Source: JBPYCR01 sp051846935
Lineage (GTDB): Bacteria; Bacillota; Bacilli; Bacillales; Amphibacillaceae
Assembly: GCF_051846935.1 (NCBI RefSeq)
Contig: NZ_JBPYCS010000021.1
Span: 1 to 44,385, forward strand
Direction: 5' to 3'
DNA: 44,385 nt
Shown: positions 41,604-44,385 of the stretch, one piece after another
Numbering within the stretch: the stretch's first letter is position 1
Layout: the number at the start of each line of letters is the position of its first letter
Translations under genes and position numbers: made by a program
The notes under the pieces: generated by a model
What the model was told of the DNA's origin: nothing
Seen by the model: only the letters and a program-made list of their open reading frames with translations
Database searches by the model: none

Positions 41604-42218
41604 TTAGGCCATCCATTTTGGAGGGATGTTTTTATCCCAAAATATATTTCCAATTTCATGATGCTCTTCAAAGTTATCGGTATATAAGTGATAATGAAAA
41701 TTAAACCAGTATCCTTCTAATGGCCGCAAATCGCGGCGAACGTGAAATTTCGCAATGTCTTGTTCATTTGTCTCATCATATAAATGAAAGATTCGCTCAC
41801 CGAGTCCTTTGGAAGGTTGTTCTGTTATCGCATAAGCGTGGGGTATGTCGTCTGAAGCAGTTATAAGTGATGCAAACACATTTTCGATAACAGGTAAAAT
41901 AACTTGATCAAATTCATTTTCAACGTGAGCAACGATTTTCGGCCCCATCTTTTCCATTGTTTGTGCTCTCGCTTTTTCAGTTAACGCATTAATGACGTGA
42001 TCTGGTGAATGAGATTCAATTGTCGTCTCATACGTATTAAAGTTATCTGTGTAAAGAGTAGGTGATTCATGAATTGTTAGCTTACTTGATTCGGAGTTTT
42101 TGCTTTCTTCTGTATCTGTATCCGAAGACTCTGTATTAATTGTTGCTGGTGGAATATACATCCCGAGTGTAAGGACAGCTATAAGTGAAACAAATAGTTT
42201 TCGAAATAGCATTTTCAT
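41604..42218 (-). CDS. ypjP: YpjP-family exported protein
   Basis: 204 residues, the same size as B. subtilis YpjP. An N-terminal signal/anchor (LFRKLFVSLIAVLTLGMYIPPA) precedes a Ser/Glu/Asp-rich linker. The C-terminal family signature is intact: KFHVRRDLRPLEGYWFNFHYH ... HHEIGNIFWDKNIPPKWM. The ATG at 42218 is chosen from GAGGAG 8 nt upstream and the family start; the longer frame from 42329 has no ribosome site. Function unknown. Its leader carries copy 3 of the GCCTAAAC motif. Confidence 0.9.
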   Translation of the reverse strand: MKMLFRKLFVSLIAVLTLGMYIPPATINTESSDTDTEESKNSESSKLTIHESPTLYTDNFNTYETTIESHSPDHVINALTEKARAQTMEKMGPKIVAHVENEFDQVILPVIENVFASLITASDDIPHAYAITEQPSKGLGERIFHLYDETNEQDIAKFHVRRDLRPLEGYWFNFHYHLYTDNFEEHHEIGNIFWDKNIPPKWMA

Positions 42219-42226
42219 GTTCACCA

Positions 42227-42249
42227 CTCCTCGTATGATATGTTTAGGC
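42227..42249 (-). repeat. Leader motif GCCTAAAC...ACGAGG, copy 3
   Basis: Minus strand GCCTAAACATATCATACGAG + GAG, containing the ribosome site of ypjP, nearly identical to 26415-26437 and 34274-34296. Confidence 0.5.
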
Positions 42250-43073
42250 GTTAATAATCCGGCTTTTATTTCTATTCTTTTTGACAGATTCGTAAATCTT
42301 ATCCAGCTCTTAAATCCGTTACCTTTCATTCCAGACGTCCGCTTTTCGCAGGCACAGTACGTGCAGTCGATATGTCATTATAATTATTTCGTATTAAAAA
42401 ACGAATCTTGCTTGTATCTTCATATGTACATTTAACTATTATTTTAACACGTCATACTAATAAAGCTATCAAAAATCTGAATTTAAACAAAACTGTAATA
42501 TTTGTAATACGTGGTTTACAATACTTGTTAAACGAATGCTCCGATTGTGTCTATGCTTTAGTCGTTTTCTTGTTGTAGTAAGGTGTCCTCCAAATATCGG
42601 CAACCGACGTCGTTTACTTCGTTAGAAGTTGGCTTAGTTGGGAGCTTTTCTTTCATCGTTCCATTGAGTTGATAGACTGCTTTTCGGATATGTATTGATT
42701 TCTTTTGTAGAAATTCCTTCGATGAATTTTCGTTCCTCTCTTTCCTCCCGTTGGCGTTTTGCAACTTCCATTCACTCGTGTTGGTGAGCCATCCTAATTT
42801 CCCGTACAAAAATTCGAAAGTACGTAATTTTTTAAAAGTAGATCGGAGACCCGTCCAGTTTCGTAATAGAGTATTGTCTCGTTTGGAACAATTAAAGGGT
42901 CACGTATCTTTTTAAAATATTTACTTAAACTAAGCGTAGCGTGTGCTTATTTAATTAATAAATGGTATTAGATCCAGAAGGTTTTACTTCTTAAAAGGAG
43001 ACCAACAAATATGTGTTTAATTCTACTATTAACATACGTTTGCATTTCCACTACGAAAAAATATGAATTCGTA
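42250..43073. other. Long interval without a convincing gene; possible eroded ORF
   Basis: The only protein-like stretch is on the minus strand at 42558-42809 (83 codons, TTG start, no ribosome site), with segments such as KSIHIRKAVYQLNGTMKEKL. An overlapping frame from 42771 reads MEVAKRQREERKFIEGISTK before stopping. Neither resembles a known family. They could be a frameshifted relic. A short GC-rich patch near 42335-42370 resembles repeat debris. Confidence 0.3.
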
Positions 43074-43102
43074 TTGACGCTCTGCAGGTGGAAGCGTAAA
43101 AT
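43074..43102 (+). promoter_or_regulatory. Sigma-A promoter upstream of the nucleoside phosphorylase
   Basis: TTGACG (43074-43079), 17-bp spacer, TAAAAT (43097-43102). It is 216 nt upstream of the start codon; an AGAGGT-CAT-ACCTCT hairpin lies about 12 nt further on in the leader. Confidence 0.6.
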
Positions 43103-43318
43103 AAAGGTTGTTCAGAGGTCATACCTCTTTACAGTATACCGGCAGCTAACACACATATAAAATTTAACGATTAATTGGATCGATGAAAAGAAGTAGGCGT
43201 AACTATTCAGCTTATACATATCGTTGAGAAAATCGGATGGTTGCGAGGTTTTCCATTGCTTTTATTTAATAGTTTACGTAATCGGTGTGTAGTCAATTTA
43301 TTGAAAGGTGGTCATCAT

Positions 43319-44071
43319 ATGACTGAAACTGTAGAAAAAATGCCAACAACAAGAATACCAGTGGACGGTATTTCTCCACTCGTCATTGTATGTGGGGATC
43401 CATTTCGAGCAGAGGTAATTGCTAAGAAGTTGGATTCTTATGAGGAGATAGCTTACGCAAGAGAATATCGGACGTTTAATGGGGAATACAAAGGAACGAA
43501 AGTGACAATATCAAGTCATGGTGTAGGTGCACCGGGCGCTGCAGTGAGCTTTGAGGAATTAATTAAAGCAGGAGCAAAAAAGCTTATCCGTGTCGGAACT
43601 GCTGGTTCTTATACGAAAGCATTGCCTCCAGGTAGCTTAATTATTGCTGATTCTGCTGTTCGAGCAGACGGTCTGACGAATCAAATGGTTCCAGACGGTG
43701 TTCCAGCGGTCGCTGATTTTCGAATTGTACAAGCTCTTCATGATGCTGCGGTAGCAAGAGAGGTGACATTCGGGACGGGGACGATCGTTACATTAGATGC
43801 GTTTTATGCAGGGCCGGTTGCTTTCCCGCACAAAATGTATAAAGATTCTGGCGCACTCGGTGCAGAGATGGAAATTGCTGCATTGTATACGATTGCCAAG
43901 CTGCGAGGTGTTCAAGCAGGTGGAATTGTCGCATTAGATGGCTACGCATACTCGGATATGGATAATTATGATCCGCATAAAGACTTTGTCGCTCAAGCGG
44001 TAGAGGATGAGATTTACATTGCGCTAGAAGCTTTTCATACCATCAACGGGAATGTTGATAACGACAGATAA
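43319..44071 (+). CDS. Nucleoside phosphorylase (uridine phosphorylase-like)
   Basis: 250 residues of the PNP/UDP family: VIVCGDPFRAEVIAKKL (phosphate-binding loop), YNG-type FNGEYKGTKVTISSHGVGAPGA, LIRVGTAGSYTKALPPG (ribose and phosphate contacts), and GAEMEIAALYTIAKLRGVQAG, where E-M-E contacts the ribose. The family cleaves nucleosides with phosphate to base and ribose-1-phosphate. The sequence is nearest to uridine or broad-specificity enzymes, but base specificity is not certain. ATG 43319 is supported by GAAAGGTGG; the longer frame from 43241 includes this site. A hairpin follows at 44128. Confidence 0.92.
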   Translation: MTETVEKMPTTRIPVDGISPLVIVCGDPFRAEVIAKKLDSYEEIAYAREYRTFNGEYKGTKVTISSHGVGAPGAAVSFEELIKAGAKKLIRVGTAGSYTKALPPGSLIIADSAVRADGLTNQMVPDGVPAVADFRIVQALHDAAVAREVTFGTGTIVTLDAFYAGPVAFPHKMYKDSGALGAEMEIAALYTIAKLRGVQAGGIVALDGYAYSDMDNYDPHKDFVAQAVEDEIYIALEAFHTINGNVDNDR

Positions 44072-44127
44072 CAAAAGTAAGCACGAGTAATGGAACTCGT
44101 TGTTAACTCAATAGTCAACGTATGATT

Positions 44128-44170
44128 GCAATTGAAGGAAGTTTTACTCCTTTCAATTGCAGCAGCTTTC
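44128..44170 (+). terminator. Terminator-like hairpin after the nucleoside phosphorylase
   Basis: GCAATTGAAGGA (44128-44139) pairs with TCCTTTCAATTGC (44148-44160) with one unpaired base; the following T run is interrupted (CTTTCTTATT). Confidence 0.55.
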
Positions 44171-44371
44171 TTATTCCTAAATTAAAGTGTAAACGTATTG
44201 TTATTTTCATTAGGGGGAAATACAATAAAACGTTTAGCATGATGTGAAAACTGTATTTCGAATTGGGAATTGACTTGCTTAATTTTTATGTTTAAAGCAA
44301 ACGTGTATATACAAGATCCGTATGAAAGTAGTAAATACTATACGAAAAAGTAACATTAACGGAGGTTATGT

Positions 44372-44385
44372 ATGAATTTAATAAA
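44372..44385 (+). CDS. Start of a gene that leaves the window
   Basis: GGAGG (44361-44365) lies 6 nt before ATG 44372, followed by codons for Asn-Leu-Ile. Only four codons are visible, so nothing can be said of the product. The gap 44161-44371 holds no other feature beyond TTGACT at 44270, a possible -35 with a poor -10. Confidence 0.4.

Noticed and set aside
44178..44200. TGTAAACGTATTGTTA as a cre site
   Set aside because: Too many mismatches in the second half of the consensus.
1..44385. CRISPR array, tRNA or rRNA genes, prophage genes, replication origin
   Set aside because: Looked for regularly spaced repeats, tRNA T-arm and anticodon patterns and phage structural genes; none seen.

Overview
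The window looks like a chromosomal segment of a low-GC, Gram-positive, spore-former-type Bacillaceae species (Bacillus sensu lato). The evidence is strong AGGAGG-type ribosome binding sites, frequent TTG/GTG starts, sigma-A and sigma-B style promoters, a YpjP homologue, a sortase-anchored surface protein, and intergenic repeats of the kind scattered through Bacillaceae genomes. There are no rRNA or tRNA genes, no CRISPR array and no intact transposase. Genus and species cannot be read from the sequence.

Layout, left to right. 1-500 (minus): the 5' end of an EAL-domain gene behind a class-I c-di-GMP riboswitch with its own terminator and a visible antiterminator alternative. 638-2971: two tandem paralogous membrane proteins of unknown function behind a near-perfect sigma-B promoter. 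3141-5414: M19 dipeptidase plus DUF819 transporter. 5870-6763: lipid-kinase-family protein. 7207-15800: a sensory block with a 7TMR-DISM hybrid kinase (HK-REC-HK), a 1185-residue sortase-anchored beta-helix surface protein and an OmpR-type response regulator. 15817-19334 (minus): RNase HI-like protein, FetAB-type ABC exporter, a small membrane protein and ung. 19636-21888: DUF2339 membrane protein.

21947-26273 is a decayed zone. A LuxR/MalT-type regulator has lost its C-terminal half and is joined directly to the C-terminal third of an acyl-CoA synthetase. An intact 3-hydroxybutyrate dehydrogenase-like gene follows, then a composite repeat, then an MBL hydrolase lacking its N-terminal metal site. 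26447-28786 holds two small membrane proteins and a regulator with a C-terminal winged helix. That regulator faces an amidohydrolase / dipeptide epimerase / DcuC-family transporter cluster (29124-33149) with a consensus sigma-A promoter, a tandem CGACAA repeat and a cre-like site. Together with the M19 dipeptidase this suggests salvage of dipeptides or N-acyl amino acids, possibly from peptidoglycan.

33338-44385: VOC protein (minus), a small XRE regulator surrounded by repeated near-palindromic sites, an amino-acid ABC importer (binding lipoprotein, permease, ATPase), a BCCT osmolyte transporter whose Shine-Dalgarno sits in a hairpin loop, an SRPBCC/CoxG-like protein with a probable non-canonical start codon, a YCII protein, YpjP, a nucleoside phosphorylase, and the first codons of a gene that leaves the window.

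The structural observations I rate highest are these: (i) the riboswitch predicted to switch OFF an EAL gene; (ii) a 230-bp repeat interrupted by a 260-bp element with a 10-bp target duplication, with the uninterrupted copy 29 kb away; (iii) the regulator junction and gene-decay zone; (iv) the putative regulator, promoter and operator arrangement of the dipeptide cluster; and (v) unusual translation-initiation signals (AUC start, SD-in-loop).
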